NCBI GenBank assembly: GCA_002423705.1
Contig: DINW01000014.1
Span: 1-21,517, forward strand
Reading direction: 5' to 3'
Length of the DNA stretch: 21,517 nt
DNA from: Clostridium sp. UBA5530
GTDB taxonomy: Bacteria; Bacillota; Clostridia; Clostridiales; Clostridiaceae
Part shown: one piece after another, positions 21,351-21,517 of the stretch
How the letters are laid out: every line of letters begins with the position of its first letter
How positions within the stretch are numbered: position 1 is the first letter of the stretch
Made by a program: the position numbers and the translations under genes
The notes under the pieces: generated by a model
Seen by the model: the letters and a program-made list of their open reading frames with translations, nothing else
Told to the model about the DNA's origin: nothing
The model's database searches: none

Positions 21351-21517
21351 TTAGTTTTCAGCTCCATCCTTACCATCTTTTTTAGTGGCACTATCCTGAA
21401 GCATTTTTAATAAATCTATTCCAGTAGTAGCTTTTACTGTCTCAGGAAGTTTGGTCATGATGTTAGTAACATAGTCTGTAACCTTTGAAGCCCCTCCTGA
21501 ACCGCTACCACCATCTA
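21351..21517 (-). CDS. Flotillin-like protein, C-terminal end only
   Basis: The reverse strand from the window edge reads an open frame of 54 codons ending in TAA at 21351-21353. It contains GGSGSGGASKVTDYVTNIM, then TKLPETVKATTGIDLLKML and a charged tail. A Gly/Ser-rich linker followed by this helical tail is typical of the C-terminus of clostridial flotillins (FloT/YqiK-like SPFH proteins that organise membrane microdomains). The SPFH domain and coiled coil lie outside the window. The identification rests on about 50 residues. Confidence 0.75.
   Translation of the reverse strand, partial: DGGSGSGGASKVTDYVTNIMTKLPETVKATTGIDLLKMLQDSATKKDGKDGAEN

Noticed and set aside
1..21517. CRISPR array, insertion sequence or prophage
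   Set aside because: No regularly spaced repeats, transposase, integrase or phage structural genes were seen. The only repeats are the three-copy element and the short heptamer run.

Overview
The window looks like chromosomal DNA of a low-GC, spore-forming-type Firmicute, most likely a Clostridium or close relative. The evidence is the strongly AT-rich sequence, A/T-ending codons, strong GGAGG-type ribosome binding sites, occasional GTG/TTG starts, many perfect stem-loop terminators with T tracts, and a gene set typical of clostridia (short SerA, DUF1576, DUF1015, Amidase_3, XPD-like helicase, flotillin). Species was not determined. No prophage, insertion sequence or CRISPR array is visible.

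Layout. 1-690: two tRNA-Glu genes (anticodons TTC and CTC), each with its own terminator, then an intergenic stretch with a cluster of DnaA-box-like sites and the first copy of a dispersed repeat. 690-3003 (+): sfsA, a NUDIX hydrolase, and a membrane-anchored polysaccharide-deacetylase homologue whose catalytic motifs are degraded. 3043-4622 (-): DUF1576 membrane protein overlapped by a small partner gene. 4881-7723 (+): a TIM-barrel protein, a 53-residue cysteine-rich protein, an M32 carboxypeptidase and a second small cysteine-rich protein. 7974-11457 (+): a serine-biosynthesis type cluster (class V aminotransferase, SerA, DUF1015). 11661-14124 (-): a GGDEF protein, an unknown membrane-anchored protein, and MTA/SAH nucleosidase. 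14307-16351 (+): tcdA, 3-methyladenine DNA glycosylase, a TetR-type regulator. 16360-17676 (-): a small membrane protein and a cell-wall amidase. 18107-21276 (+): a nuclease-helicase fusion of the XPD/DinG type and an Ntn-type amidohydrolase. 21351-end (-): the 3' end of a flotillin gene.

How the parts work together. Most is housekeeping: tRNA supply and modification (tRNA-Glu, TcdA), DNA repair (glycosylase, helicase-nuclease), activated-methyl recycling (MtnN), serine synthesis, peptide turnover and wall turnover. Convergent gene pairs share bidirectional terminators, several of which overlap the stop codons.

Main points for a second look: a roughly 85-120 bp repeat in three diverged copies (454-575, 1402-1485, and reverse strand 17980-18087), one of which appears to have replaced the end of sfsA; a tight cluster of DnaA-box-like motifs at 379-441; two microproteins sharing a C-x2-C-x7-C module on either side of the M32 peptidase; DUF1015 with a DGHHR motif in the serine operon where a phosphoserine phosphatase would be expected; and a G-run/hairpin-rich stretch at 11479-11640. 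Several of the longest open frames start too early; the starts were corrected from ribosome binding sites and family ends (4881, 7974, 9276, 14124, 15086, 20530).
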